Part shown: positions 7,571-15,375 of the stretch, piece after piece
Layout: each line of letters begins with the position of its first letter
Position numbering within the stretch: the first letter of the stretch is position 1
Origin: Nonomuraea sp. MG754425
Lineage (GTDB): Bacteria; Actinomycetota; Actinomycetes; Streptosporangiales; Streptosporangiaceae
Reading direction: 5' to 3'
Assembly: GCF_021699195.1 (NCBI RefSeq)
Contig: NZ_SSXE01000117.1
Location: 1 to 37,353 of the forward strand
Length of the DNA: 37,353 nt
Notes under the pieces: model-generated
What the model was told of the DNA's origin: nothing
Seen by the model: the letters and a program-made list of their open reading frames with translations, nothing else
Database searches by the model: none
Made by a program: the position numbers and the translations under genes

Positions 7571-8695
7571 TTGAACCGCTGGCTGATCGCGCTGCTCGCC
7601 GCCCTCACCGCCGCGGCCGGCTACCTGCTGCTCGCGCCGCCCGCGACCATGCGCGCGACGGCCCGCTTCGACCGGGCCGTGGGGCTGTATCCGGGCTCCG
7701 ACGTGCGGATTCTCGGGGTGCGGGTGGGGCGGGTGCGCGCGGTCGTCCCCGAGGGGGCACGGGTGCGGGTCGAGCTGGAGTACGACGCCGCCCACAAGGT
7801 CCCGGCGTCCGCGCAGGCGGTCATCGTGGCCCGTTCCGTCATCGCCGACCGGTACGTCCAGCTCACGCCCCCGTACACCGCGGGCCCGGCGCTGGCCGAC
7901 GGCGCGACGCTGCGCGTGGCCCGCTCGCCCGTCGAGATCGACGAGGCGCTGCGGGCCTACGACCGGCTCGCGGTGGCCCTCGGCCCGCGCGGGGCGAACG
8001 CCGACGGCGCGCTGTCGCGGCTGCTGCGGGTGTCGGCCGAGACGTTCGGCGGCCAGGGCGAGAGCGTGGGCGCCACCGTGCGCGGGCTGTCCGACGCCGC
8101 CGCCACGCTGGCCGCGAGCGGCGAGGACGCCGCGCAGACGGTTCGCGATCTGGCCGTCGTCACGGGCGCGCTGGCCCGCGACGACACCGCGGTCAGGGCG
8201 TTCATGAAGGATCTGGCGGGGGTGTCACGGCAGCTCGACGGCGAGCGGGACGAACTGCGCGCCGTCCTGGCCGGGCTGTCCGGCACGCTCGGCGAGGTCG
8301 CCGACTTCGTCGAGGACAACCGGGGCGAGATCACGGCGAGCACCCGCGACCTCGCCCGCCTGACCCACCTGCTCGTACGCCAGCGCGAGTCCATCGAGAC
8401 CTTCCTCGACACGGCGCCGCTCGCGCTGAACAACGCGAACAACGCCTACGACCCGGCCAGCGGGACGTTCCGGACCCGGCTGAACCTCAACGGTCAGACC
8501 GACGACGTCGCCATGTGGGTCTGCTCGCTGCTGCACGCGGTGGACGGCCGGTGCGAGAGCCTGCTCAAGGGGCTCAACCCGGCGGGGCGGGCGGCAGGGC
8601 GGGCGGTGGCGTTCGACACGTCGTGGCTGCTTCCCGACGCCCGCGCCGGACGGCCCGACCTCACCCTCGGCGGCCTGGTCCTGCGCGTGCGCTGA
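7571..8695 (+). CDS. MCE-family (mammalian cell entry/MlaD) lipid-transport protein
   Basis: 374-residue envelope protein. An N-terminal transmembrane anchor (WLIALLAALTAAAGYLLLAP) is followed by the MCE domain with the canonical YPGSDVRILGVRVGRV segment (residues about 40-55), then a long helical region with many Ala, Glu and Asp, ending in a cysteine-containing C-terminal part (WVCSLLHAVDGRCESLL). MCE proteins form hexameric lipid-conducting channels with YrbE permeases. The start is TTG at 7571 with AGGAG 5 bases upstream. Unlike usual actinobacterial mce operons (two yrbE plus six mce genes), it is single here, so it is an orphan mce or works with partners encoded elsewhere. Confidence 0.88.
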   Translation: MNRWLIALLAALTAAAGYLLLAPPATMRATARFDRAVGLYPGSDVRILGVRVGRVRAVVPEGARVRVELEYDAAHKVPASAQAVIVARSVIADRYVQLTPPYTAGPALADGATLRVARSPVEIDEALRAYDRLAVALGPRGANADGALSRLLRVSAETFGGQGESVGATVRGLSDAAATLAASGEDAAQTVRDLAVVTGALARDDTAVRAFMKDLAGVSRQLDGERDELRAVLAGLSGTLGEVADFVEDNRGEITASTRDLARLTHLLVRQRESIETFLDTAPLALNNANNAYDPASGTFRTRLNLNGQTDDVAMWVCSLLHAVDGRCESLLKGLNPAGRAAGRAVAFDTSWLLPDARAGRPDLTLGGLVLRVR

Positions 8696-8735
8696 CCCGC
8701 CCCGAGCACGGCCACCGTCACAGTGGGGGGCACCG

Positions 8736-9974
8736 TCAGGGCGTCCGGGCCGGCTGCTTCGCGGCCGTCCGGGTGGAGGCCAGGACGGCGAGGGCGGCCA
8801 GGGCCATGCCGATCGCGAGGCCGTACACGAGTGGGGTGAAGCCGCCGAACGCGGCGGCCACCTGCGGCCCGGCGCTGCCGCCGACCGCCAGCGCGGCGGA
8901 GAACAGCGCCAGCGCGGTGCCCCGGACGCGGCCCGCCTCGGCGGAGACGGCCTCGTTCATGCTGGGCAGGCCGCCGGTGATGGCGGCGACGTACAGGGCG
9001 AGCAGCAGCACCAGCGCGGCGGTGCCGGTCATGCCGATGACCGCGAGCACGAGCGCGCCGGCCGCCAGGAACGCCGCCGCCCTGGTCGTCGTGCGGATCC
9101 TGGCCAGCCAGGGCATGAGGAGCGGCACCAGCACGATCGACGGCAGCCCGGCCGCGCGCAGCGCGAGGAGGTCGGCGGGCGAGTTGCCGCCGTAGATCTG
9201 CAGGCCGGTGTAGACGGCCACGAATCCGGCCATCAGCATGACCGTGGCCAGGTAACGCAGGCTCAGCACGCGGTGGAACAGCAGGCCGGGCAGCGGCCGG
9301 TACGCCGACAACACCGATCCCACGCCCGCGCGGAGCCCGTGCGTCGGACGAGTGGCCTCGCGTGGCGGGTCGGGCAGCATGACGGCGCGTACGCCCAGCG
9401 AGGCGAGCACGAGCCCGGCCGCCGAGATGGCGAACATCCCGCGCCAGCCGATGGACTCCACCAGGAGTTGGGCGGCGACCTGGAGCGCCACGGCCGAGGC
9501 GAGGAACGCCCCCGTCACGGCGGCGACGGTGACCACGCGGCGGCGCGGCTCCAGCCGTTCGGCCAGGTAGGCCAGCCCGGCGGGCGGGAACATCGCCACC
9601 GTCACGCCCTGCACCGCCCGCAACGCCATCGCCGCCTCGGGCGAGGGGCTCAACGCGACCAACGCCGTCGTCACGGCGGCCAGCGGCAGTCCGATCATGA
9701 GCAGCCTGCGACGGCCGTACCGGTCGGAAAGCGGGCCGAAAATGAGGAAACCGGCACCGTATCCGATGCCGAACACGGTCACCAGCCACGTCAGCCCGCC
9801 GGCCGAGGTCCCCCAGCCGGCGGCCATGTCGTGCAGGAGCGGGATCACGACGTACAACTGGCCGCTGACCAGGATCGCGGTGAGGGTGAAGGCCGTCAGC
9901 GTGCCGGCGAAGGGGGCGGTGGCGGGCGGCGACGGGGGACGCAGCCGCGGGGTGGCGGAAACAGTGCAGGTCAT
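8736..9974 (-). CDS. MFS transporter (probable drug efflux)
   Basis: 412-residue major facilitator with about 12 transmembrane helices. Motif A is FGPLSDRYGRRRLL in the loop between helices 2 and 3, and LRAVQGVTVAMFPPAGLAYLAE follows as in proton antiporters. It is divergent from a TetR regulator, with three palindromic operators between the two starts, the standard arrangement for a substrate-induced efflux pump. The start ATG lies at the edge of the operator array, so repressor binding would block its transcription directly. Substrate unknown. Confidence 0.9.
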   Translation of the reverse strand: MTCTVSATPRLRPPSPPATAPFAGTLTAFTLTAILVSGQLYVVIPLLHDMAAGWGTSAGGLTWLVTVFGIGYGAGFLIFGPLSDRYGRRRLLMIGLPLAAVTTALVALSPSPEAAMALRAVQGVTVAMFPPAGLAYLAERLEPRRRVVTVAAVTGAFLASAVALQVAAQLLVESIGWRGMFAISAAGLVLASLGVRAVMLPDPPREATRPTHGLRAGVGSVLSAYRPLPGLLFHRVLSLRYLATVMLMAGFVAVYTGLQIYGGNSPADLLALRAAGLPSIVLVPLLMPWLARIRTTTRAAAFLAAGALVLAVIGMTGTAALVLLLALYVAAITGGLPSMNEAVSAEAGRVRGTALALFSAALAVGGSAGPQVAAAFGGFTPLVYGLAIGMALAALAVLASTRTAAKQPARTP

Positions 9975-9993
9975 GGTCCGGGACGCTAACCAA

Positions 9994-10044
9994 CCAACTG
10001 GTTGGATGTCAACCGTATGGTTGGTTTCCAACCAACCGGTTGGT
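9994..10044. promoter_or_regulatory. Triple TetR operator array
   Basis: Three palindromes built from the same CCAAC/GTTGG half-sites: CCAAC-TG-GTTGG (9994-10005), CAACC-GTAT-GGTTG (10010-10023) and the perfect ACCAACCGGTTGGT (10031-10044). They fill the 85-bp gap between the divergent MFS and tetR genes and are the likely binding sites of that TetR protein. Confidence 0.8.
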
Positions 10045-10059
10045 GGGTAGGATGTCGCC

Positions 10060-10632
10060 ATGACACCCAAGGTCTCGACCGCCGCCACCCGGGCCGCGCT
10101 GCTGGAGGCGGCCCGGGAGGAGTTCGCCGCGTACGGGGTGGCGGGCGCGCGCGTGGATCGCATCGCCGAGCGCGCCGGCGTCAACAAGGAGCGCATCTAC
10201 GGCCACTTCGGCAGCAAGGAGAAGCTGTTCGACGCGGTCATCATGGAGGCGCTCGACGACCTGACCGCGCAGATCGCCCTGCCCGGGGGCGACCCCGTCG
10301 ACTACGTGGCCAAGCTGACCGACTACTACCAGTCGCATCCCGACCTGGTGCGGCTGCTGATGTGGGAGGCGCTCAACTACCGCGAGCAGGACCTGCCGGC
10401 GGGGCGGGAGACCCGGGTCGAGCGCTGCGCGCGCAAGACCGCCTCGCTGGCGGCCGGCCGGGGCGAGGAGCCGTCGGCGGCGACGGCGCGCATGGTGTTC
10501 ATGCTGACGGGGCTGGCGCTGTTCCCGTCGATGATGCCGCAGCTCGGGCGGATCATCCTGCGGGACGCGGCGGACGACCACGAGGCCATCCGCGACCAGA
10601 TCGCGGACTTCGTCGCCGCCGCGCTCAAGTAG
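10060..10632 (+). CDS. TetR-family transcriptional regulator
   Basis: 190-residue repressor. The N-terminal helix-turn-helix is clear (RAALLEAAREEFAAYGVAGARVDRIAERAGV, then KERIYGHFGSKEKLFDAVI, residues about 8-60), with a helical ligand-binding C-terminal domain. The ATG has GTAGGA about 6 bases upstream. It is divergent from the MFS exporter and most likely represses both through the palindromes at 9994-10044. A 15-bp tandem repeat begins at the last codons and crosses the TAG stop, so the C terminus (ALK) is the first repeat unit. Confidence 0.92.
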   Translation: MTPKVSTAATRAALLEAAREEFAAYGVAGARVDRIAERAGVNKERIYGHFGSKEKLFDAVIMEALDDLTAQIALPGGDPVDYVAKLTDYYQSHPDLVRLLMWEALNYREQDLPAGRETRVERCARKTASLAAGRGEEPSAATARMVFMLTGLALFPSMMPQLGRIILRDAADDHEAIRDQIADFVAAALK

Positions 10633-10680
10633 TCCGCGCTCAAGCAGGCCGCGCTCAAGTGGTGCGCGCTCAAGTGGTTT
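10621..10680. repeat. Four 15-bp tandem repeats across the tetR stop codon
   Basis: Units begin at 10621, 10636, 10651 and 10666, each starting GCGCTCAAG and differing only in the last six bases. The first unit contains the TAG stop of tetR; the other three would be read as ALKQA/ALKWC/ALKWF if the stop were lost. They fill the short gap to the end of the convergent DeoR gene. Confidence 0.85.
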
Positions 10681-10690
10681 GGCCGGGTCG

Positions 10691-11470
10691 CTACCCGGCG
10701 TGCGCGGCCACGACCACGGTCCGCACGCCCCGCGCCTCGAACGGCTCCAGGGCCTCGGGGGCGGCGCTCGCGTCCGTCACCAGGGTCCAGGCGTCGGGCA
10801 TCCGGGCCCAGGCGTGGAACGGGCGGCGGCCCAGCTTGGCGGCGTGCACGAGCAGGTAGACATGGCGGGAGCGAGCCATCATCAGCTCCTTCATCCGGGT
10901 CTGCTGCAGGCTGGCCTCGCAGATGCCGTCATCGGCCGTCACGGCGTCGGCCCCCAGGAAGACCCGGTCGAACGTCATCCGGCTCAGCGCCGCCTCCGCC
11001 AGCGGGCCCACGAAGCCCTGGCTCACCTGCCGGAGCGTGCCGCCCAGGCACTCCACGTGCACGCCGGTGGCCCCCACCAGCTCCTGGAGGGCGTTCAGGC
11101 CGGTGGTGGCGATCGTGAGGTCAGCCGCGTGGCGCAGCTCGTGGGCCAGGGCCCCGGTGGTGGAGCCCGCGTCGAGCAGGATCGTCTCGCCGGGACGGAC
11201 CTGGGCGGCGGCCCAGGCGGCGATCGCGCGCTTGGCCTCGAACGCCTCCCCGATGCGCTGCCGCAGCGACGCCTCGGGGTGGGTGACCACCGCCATCGCC
11301 CCGCCGTACGTCCGCGCCAGCAGGCCCTCGGACTTGAGGTGGGCGAGGTCGCGGCGGATCGTGGAGGCGGTCACGCCGAGCTGGGCCGACAGCTCCTCGA
11401 CGCTGGCCAGCCCGGTGGTGGTGGCCAGGCGGACGATCTCGTCACGGCGAACCCGCGCTGCGCGGCCCAT
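10691..11470 (-). CDS. DeoR/GlpR-family sugar-catabolism regulator
   Basis: 259-residue repressor. The N-terminal DeoR HTH (VEELSAQLGVTASTIRRDLAHLKSEG followed by ARTYGGA, residues about 20-60) and the C-terminal sugar-phosphate-sensing domain (LLDAGSTTGALA, FLGADAVTADDGI, HAAKLGRRPFHAWA) are intact. It is the last gene of the leftward kinase-pdxA-deoR operon (16-bp gap), so it probably senses a phosphorylated acid sugar and autoregulates this operon and the divergent reductase-aldolase pair. Confidence 0.92.
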   Translation of the reverse strand: MGRAARVRRDEIVRLATTTGLASVEELSAQLGVTASTIRRDLAHLKSEGLLARTYGGAMAVVTHPEASLRQRIGEAFEAKRAIAAWAAAQVRPGETILLDAGSTTGALAHELRHAADLTIATTGLNALQELVGATGVHVECLGGTLRQVSQGFVGPLAEAALSRMTFDRVFLGADAVTADDGICEASLQQTRMKELMMARSRHVYLLVHAAKLGRRPFHAWARMPDAWTLVTDASAAPEALEPFEARGVRTVVVAAHAG

Positions 11471-11486
11471 CGATGATCCCTTCCCC

Positions 11487-12485
11487 TCACCCGGCCTGCG
11501 CCGACGACAGCTCAGCCGCCTGGCGAAGCGCCTCGATCATGCTACCGGCGTCCGCCACGCCCTTGCCCGCGATGTCGAACGCGGTGCCGTGGTCCACCGA
11601 CGTCCTGATCACGGGCAGGCCGACGGTGATGTTCACGCCCGCCTCCAGGCCGAGGATCTTGACGGGCCCGTGGCCCTGGTCGTGGTACATGGCCACGATG
11701 AGGTCGTAGTCGCCCCGTCCGGCCAGGAAGAACGCCGTGTCGGCGGGGAGCGGGCCGTGCACGTCCATGCCCTCGGCGCGCAGCCGTTCGAGCGCGGGGA
11801 CGATCTTCTCCTCCTCCTCGCCGTAGCCGAACAGGCCGTTCTCGCCCGCGTGCGGGTTGATGCCACAGACGCCGATCTTGGGACGGACGACGCCCGAACC
11901 GCGTATCGCGACCTCGCCGCGCCGGACCGTCCGCTCCACCAGGCCGGGCTCGATGCGGGCCACCGCGTCGACCAGGCCGATGTGGGTGGTCACGTGGATG
12001 ACCTTGACCTTGGACGTGGACAACATCATCGACACCTCCCCCGTGCCGGTCAGGTGCGCGAGCAACTCGGTGTGGCCCGGGTAGACGTGCCCGGCCGCGT
12101 GCAGGGCCTCCTTGTTCAGCGGGGCCGTGCAGATCGCCCGCACCTCGCCGGACATCGCCAGTTCGCCGGCCAGCCGGACGTACTCGTAGGCCGCGTTGCC
12201 CGCGACCGCCGACACCTCACCCCACGGCAGGTCGTCGGGCAGCAGGCCGAGGTCGATGACGTTGATCCGGCCCGGTTCGAACACGGCCTCGGCGATCCCG
12301 TCCACCGTGACCACCTCCGGGTTCACGCCGAGGAACCCGGCGGCCTTGCGCAGGCGTCCGGCGTCGCCGATGACGACCGGACGACAGAACGCGGCGGTCT
12401 CGGGCGCGAGCAGGGCTCCGACGACGACCTCCGGGCCTACGCCGGAGCCGTCGCCCATGGTGAGGGCAATGAGAGGGGTGCTCAT
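11487..12485 (-). CDS. PdxA-family 4-phospho-threonate/erythronate-type dehydrogenase (PdxA2-like)
   Basis: 332-residue NAD-dependent oxidative decarboxylase. TMGDGSGVGPEVV at the N terminus and the metal-ligand histidines in GHTELL, GINPHAGE and MYHDQGH are conserved. Because it is coupled by an ATGA overlap to a DUF1537 kinase and followed by a DeoR regulator, it is more likely the catabolic PdxA2 type, which oxidises and decarboxylates D-threonate- or D-erythronate-4-phosphate to dihydroxyacetone phosphate, than the vitamin B6 enzyme; many actinomycetes make B6 by PdxS/PdxT instead. The substrate assignment rests on context. Confidence 0.87.
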   Translation of the reverse strand: MSTPLIALTMGDGSGVGPEVVVGALLAPETAAFCRPVVIGDAGRLRKAAGFLGVNPEVVTVDGIAEAVFEPGRINVIDLGLLPDDLPWGEVSAVAGNAAYEYVRLAGELAMSGEVRAICTAPLNKEALHAAGHVYPGHTELLAHLTGTGEVSMMLSTSKVKVIHVTTHIGLVDAVARIEPGLVERTVRRGEVAIRGSGVVRPKIGVCGINPHAGENGLFGYGEEEEKIVPALERLRAEGMDVHGPLPADTAFFLAGRGDYDLIVAMYHDQGHGPVKILGLEAGVNITVGLPVIRTSVDHGTAFDIAGKGVADAGSMIEALRQAAELSSAQAG

Positions 12486-14041
12486 GTCAGCCTTTCTGGT
12501 GCGAGGTGAGCGGCGATGCGGAGGAGGCTGTCGCGGTCGCCGAAGCTGCCCGGCCTGGTGACGACCGAACTGCCGTGGGGGGTGTGGCAGTGGACGGCGC
12601 CGTGATGGATCTGGCCCAGCGGGGTCAGCTCGTGGATCTCCAGCGCGTCGAGGACCCGCCTGGCCGTCTCGCCGCCGGTCAGGACCAGGTCGGGGGCGGG
12701 CGCGTGGCCGGTGAGCGCGGTCTTGACGATCTCGGCGAGGGTCGCGGCGAGTCCCGGCGGCCCCTGCCCGGTGACGGTCAGCACGGCCGGAGCCGTGGTC
12801 GCGGCCAGGGCGTCACGCAGGCGTCGTACGGTGTGCGCGCGGCGGGCGGGCGCGAGGTCGGCGGCGGCGTCCAGGACGACGGGACGGGCGCCGCGCGCGA
12901 GCAGCAGCCGGGCCTGCTCGGCGGCTCCGGGCTCGGCGGTCCCGACGACGACCAGCAACGGGCGCCTCGCGGCGGCGGCACGAGAAGCGACGGCACCAGG
13001 TGCGACGCGAGAGGTGGCGGCGCCTGAGGCAGCATCGCCAGGGGCGGCGACCTCAGCGGCGGTGCCGGACGCGGCGGCACGAGGGGCGGCGGCATCAGGG
13101 CTGGCGGCATCAGGGGTCGCCGTGGGCGGAGGGCCGGGGTCCAGGGTGCGGCCGAGGGCGGCGGCGAGGCCGCCCGCGCCGATGAAGCGGGCGCGCGGGT
13201 CGGCGAGGAGGGCGGCGGCGGCGATCGTGTCCAGGTCGGCGTCGGTCTCCGCGTCGCACACGGCGACCTTCCCGGCGGTCCGCGACAGCGCCCGCGCGAC
13301 GGCGGCCTGCCCGGCGCGGATCGTGGCCAGCGGCACGAGCACGGACGGCGCACCGCCCAGCGCCTCGGCGACCGAACCCGGCGCCGGACCGGGCTCCGCG
13401 CACCAGGTGCGCGTTTCGCGCAGCGACAGCCCGCCCACATACGGAACTCCGCCGACGACCACCCGCCCGGCGGACGGCAACGCGGACGCGAACACCACAA
13501 GCGGGACGCCACCCGGCCCTGCCGAGAGCACACCGGAGGCAACGGGCCCGGCCCCGGAGGACACGGGCGCGGAGGACACGGGCGCGGAGGACACGGGCGC
13601 GGAAGAAGCAGGCGCAGGCGCGTCGGAGGCGGCCCCCGAGGGGGCTGCGAGGCCGGCGGGCGGAGCGGTGGATACGGCGGCATCGCGGGTGTCCGCCGGC
13701 AGGGTGGTGCCCGCGCGCGAGGAAGCCGCGTGCCAGGTAGCGGCATGACAGGTCGCGGCATGGAGGGTCGCGGCGACGGTGGCGGCGATGTTGCCTCGGA
13801 GCAGCGAGTCGATCTTGATGAAGACACGGCGGTCCCCCGTGTGCCGCAGCGCCTCGCCCACCCGTTCCCCGGCCCCCGCCCGGTACCGGCAGTCGAGATC
13901 GGCCACGACCACCGGGGCCGCGAACCCGTACGGAGGCCCGGAGAGCGTGATCCGCGCCGGACGCGCGGGCGACATGAGCACCGCGGCCGTCTCCGCCGCC
14001 CCCGACAGGTCATCGGCCAAGACGAACACGGACCCGGCCAT
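12482..14041 (-). CDS. Four-carbon acid-sugar kinase (DUF1537 family)
   Basis: Kinase expected to phosphorylate a C4 sugar acid such as threonate or erythronate. The N-terminal domain begins VFVLADDLSGAAETAAVL with VFIKIDSLLRGN about 80 residues later; the C-terminal domain has LTGGETARRVLDAL and TRPGSFGDRDSLL. The ATG at 14041 puts the ADD motif near the N terminus as in the family; a GTG at 14263 would add a (PGSV)-type low-complexity tail encoded by the 12-bp repeats at 14052-14147. Two internal Ala/Ser/Pro-rich linkers contain 15-bp tandem repeats, lengthening the protein to 519 residues against about 420-480 usual. It is first in the operon with pdxA and deoR. Confidence 0.82.
   Translation of the reverse strand: MAGSVFVLADDLSGAAETAAVLMSPARPARITLSGPPYGFAAPVVVADLDCRYRAGAGERVGEALRHTGDRRVFIKIDSLLRGNIAATVAATLHAATCHAATWHAASSRAGTTLPADTRDAAVSTAPPAGLAAPSGAASDAPAPASSAPVSSAPVSSAPVSSGAGPVASGVLSAGPGGVPLVVFASALPSAGRVVVGGVPYVGGLSLRETRTWCAEPGPAPGSVAEALGGAPSVLVPLATIRAGQAAVARALSRTAGKVAVCDAETDADLDTIAAAALLADPRARFIGAGGLAAALGRTLDPGPPPTATPDAASPDAAAPRAAASGTAAEVAAPGDAASGAATSRVAPGAVASRAAAARRPLLVVVGTAEPGAAEQARLLLARGARPVVLDAAADLAPARRAHTVRRLRDALAATTAPAVLTVTGQGPPGLAATLAEIVKTALTGHAPAPDLVLTGGETARRVLDALEIHELTPLGQIHHGAVHCHTPHGSSVVTRPGSFGDRDSLLRIAAHLAPERLT
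13556..13600. repeat. Three exact 15-bp tandem repeats in the kinase gene
   Basis: GGAGGACACGGGCGC is repeated at 13556, 13571 and 13586. Read on the minus strand it gives (SSAPV)n in a linker of the DUF1537 kinase. Being exact, the array is probably recent and length-variable. Confidence 0.9.
13731..13775. repeat. Three imperfect 15-bp repeats in the kinase gene
   Basis: Units at 13731, 13746 and 13761 (TGNNAGGTNGCGGCA-like) encode the HAATCHAATWHAAS stretch immediately after the conserved LLRGNIAATVAAT segment. The period is the same 15 bp as the exact array 130 bp away. Confidence 0.75.
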
Positions 14042-14051
14042 CGGGCCCACC

Positions 14052-14147
14052 ACCGAACCAGGCACCGAACCAGGCACCCGACCGAACACCGGACCAGACG
14101 CCGGGCCGGACACCGAGCCGGGTACCTGGCTCGGCACCGAACCGGAC
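14052..14147. repeat. 12-bp degenerate tandem array upstream of the kinase ATG
   Basis: About eight units of an ACCGAACCAGGC-like 12-mer; the first two (14052-14063, 14064-14075) are identical and the rest diverge by 2-5 bases. It lies between the kinase ATG and the alternative GTG start, in the divergent promoter region. It is either a non-coding minisatellite or the coding sequence of a PGSV-repeat extension. Confidence 0.75.
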
Positions 14148-14250
14148 TCGGCAGCGAGCGCGGCACCGCACGCGACAGCGGGTGCCGGATCGAGCGCCGA
14201 CCCGGGCGCCGGAACGGACCCAGCGCCGGCACCGTCCGGCTCCGGCGAAG

Positions 14251-14288
14251 TTGCGCGAATCACGCGCCGAGTATTGCACGAAACGCGC
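14251..14288. promoter_or_regulatory. Direct repeat TTGCRCGAAWC, possible DeoR operator
   Basis: TTGCGCGAATCACGCGC (14251-14267) and TTGCACGAAACGCGC (14274-14288) form an imperfect direct repeat with 23-bp periodicity, about two helical turns, between the divergent kinase and aldo/keto reductase genes. DeoR-family proteins often bind repeated sites. Assignment to the local DeoR protein is inference. Confidence 0.4.
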
Positions 14289-14408
14289 AGATTATGCCAC
14301 AGTGGCCCGCAAGTGACGTCCACCTCCCGCCCGCCGAGACCGGACGTCCCGCCATCCGGACGACCTGGACGAGGGCGGCAGGCGACGGCGGCGAGAGGAG
14401 CACTCGAG

Positions 14409-15329
14409 ATGACCCCGGAGCCCGTGCTCGGCACCATGACCTTCGGCGACACGGTGGACGCGGACACCGCCGGGCGCATGCTCGACCTCGCCCTCGACGC
14501 GGGCGTGACCGGCGTGGACACCGCCAACGGCTACGCGGCCGGCGCCTCCGAGGAGATCCTCGGCCCGCTGCTGCGCGGGCGCAGGGACCGGGTCGTGCTG
14601 GCGACCAAGGCGGGCATCCCGCACCCGGACGCCGGCGAGCACGCGCCCCTGTCGCCCGAGGGGTTGCGCCGGTCGCTGGAGGGCAGCCTGCGACGGCTCG
14701 GCACCGACCATGTGGACCTGTTCTACCTGCACCAGCCCGACCGGGCCACGCCGCTGGAGGACACCCTGGCCACCGTCGCCGAGCTGATGGCGGAGGGCAA
14801 GGTCGGCGACCTGGGCGTGTCCAACTACGCGGCCTGGCAGATCGCCGGCATGAGCCCGCGCCCGGTGGTCGCCCAGCAGCTCTACAACCTGCTGGCCAGG
14901 CGTGTCGAGGACGAGTACGCCGAGTTCGCCGTCGCCTCCGGCCTGCGCACGATGGTCTACAACCCGCTGGGCGGCGGCCTGCTGACCGGCCGGCACCGCT
15001 TCGACCAGGCCCCGCGGACGGGCCGGTTCGGCGATTCGCGACTGGCGGCGATGTACCGGCAGCGGTACTGGGACGCCGAGTTGTTCGAGGCGGTCGAGGC
15101 GCTCGGCACGATCGCGCTGGACGCGGGGCTGCCGCTCGCGGAGTTGTCGCTGCGCTGGCTGCTCGGCAGGCCGATGGTGAGCGCGGTGCTGCTGGGCGCC
15201 TCCAGCCTCGCCCACCTGCGCGCCAACCTCGACGCGCTGGCCGCCGGGCCGCCGCCCGCCGAGGTGTCCGCCGCCTGCGACGCCGTCGGGGACGCCCTGC
15301 GCGGCCCGATGCCCGCCTACAACCGCTGA
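14409..15329 (+). CDS. Aldo/keto reductase of the acid-sugar locus
   Basis: 306-residue NAD(P)-dependent oxidoreductase of the AKR fold. The catalytic tetrad is visible: Asp and Tyr in GVDTANGY, Lys in VVLATKAG and His in LFYLHQPD; LGVSNYAAWQI and the C-terminal SAVLLGASS cofactor region are typical. The ATG at 14409 has GGAG 8 bases upstream. It is divergent from the DUF1537 kinase operon and 46 bp upstream of an aldolase gene. It may oxidise a sugar to the acid or reduce an aldehyde product of the aldolase; the sequence does not tell which. Confidence 0.88.
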   Translation: MTPEPVLGTMTFGDTVDADTAGRMLDLALDAGVTGVDTANGYAAGASEEILGPLLRGRRDRVVLATKAGIPHPDAGEHAPLSPEGLRRSLEGSLRRLGTDHVDLFYLHQPDRATPLEDTLATVAELMAEGKVGDLGVSNYAAWQIAGMSPRPVVAQQLYNLLARRVEDEYAEFAVASGLRTMVYNPLGGGLLTGRHRFDQAPRTGRFGDSRLAAMYRQRYWDAELFEAVEALGTIALDAGLPLAELSLRWLLGRPMVSAVLLGASSLAHLRANLDALAAGPPPAEVSAACDAVGDALRGPMPAYNR

Positions 15330-15375
15330 ACCGCCCATCCCCGAGCCGTCCCGCCGCAGAGGAGATCACAAGCAC

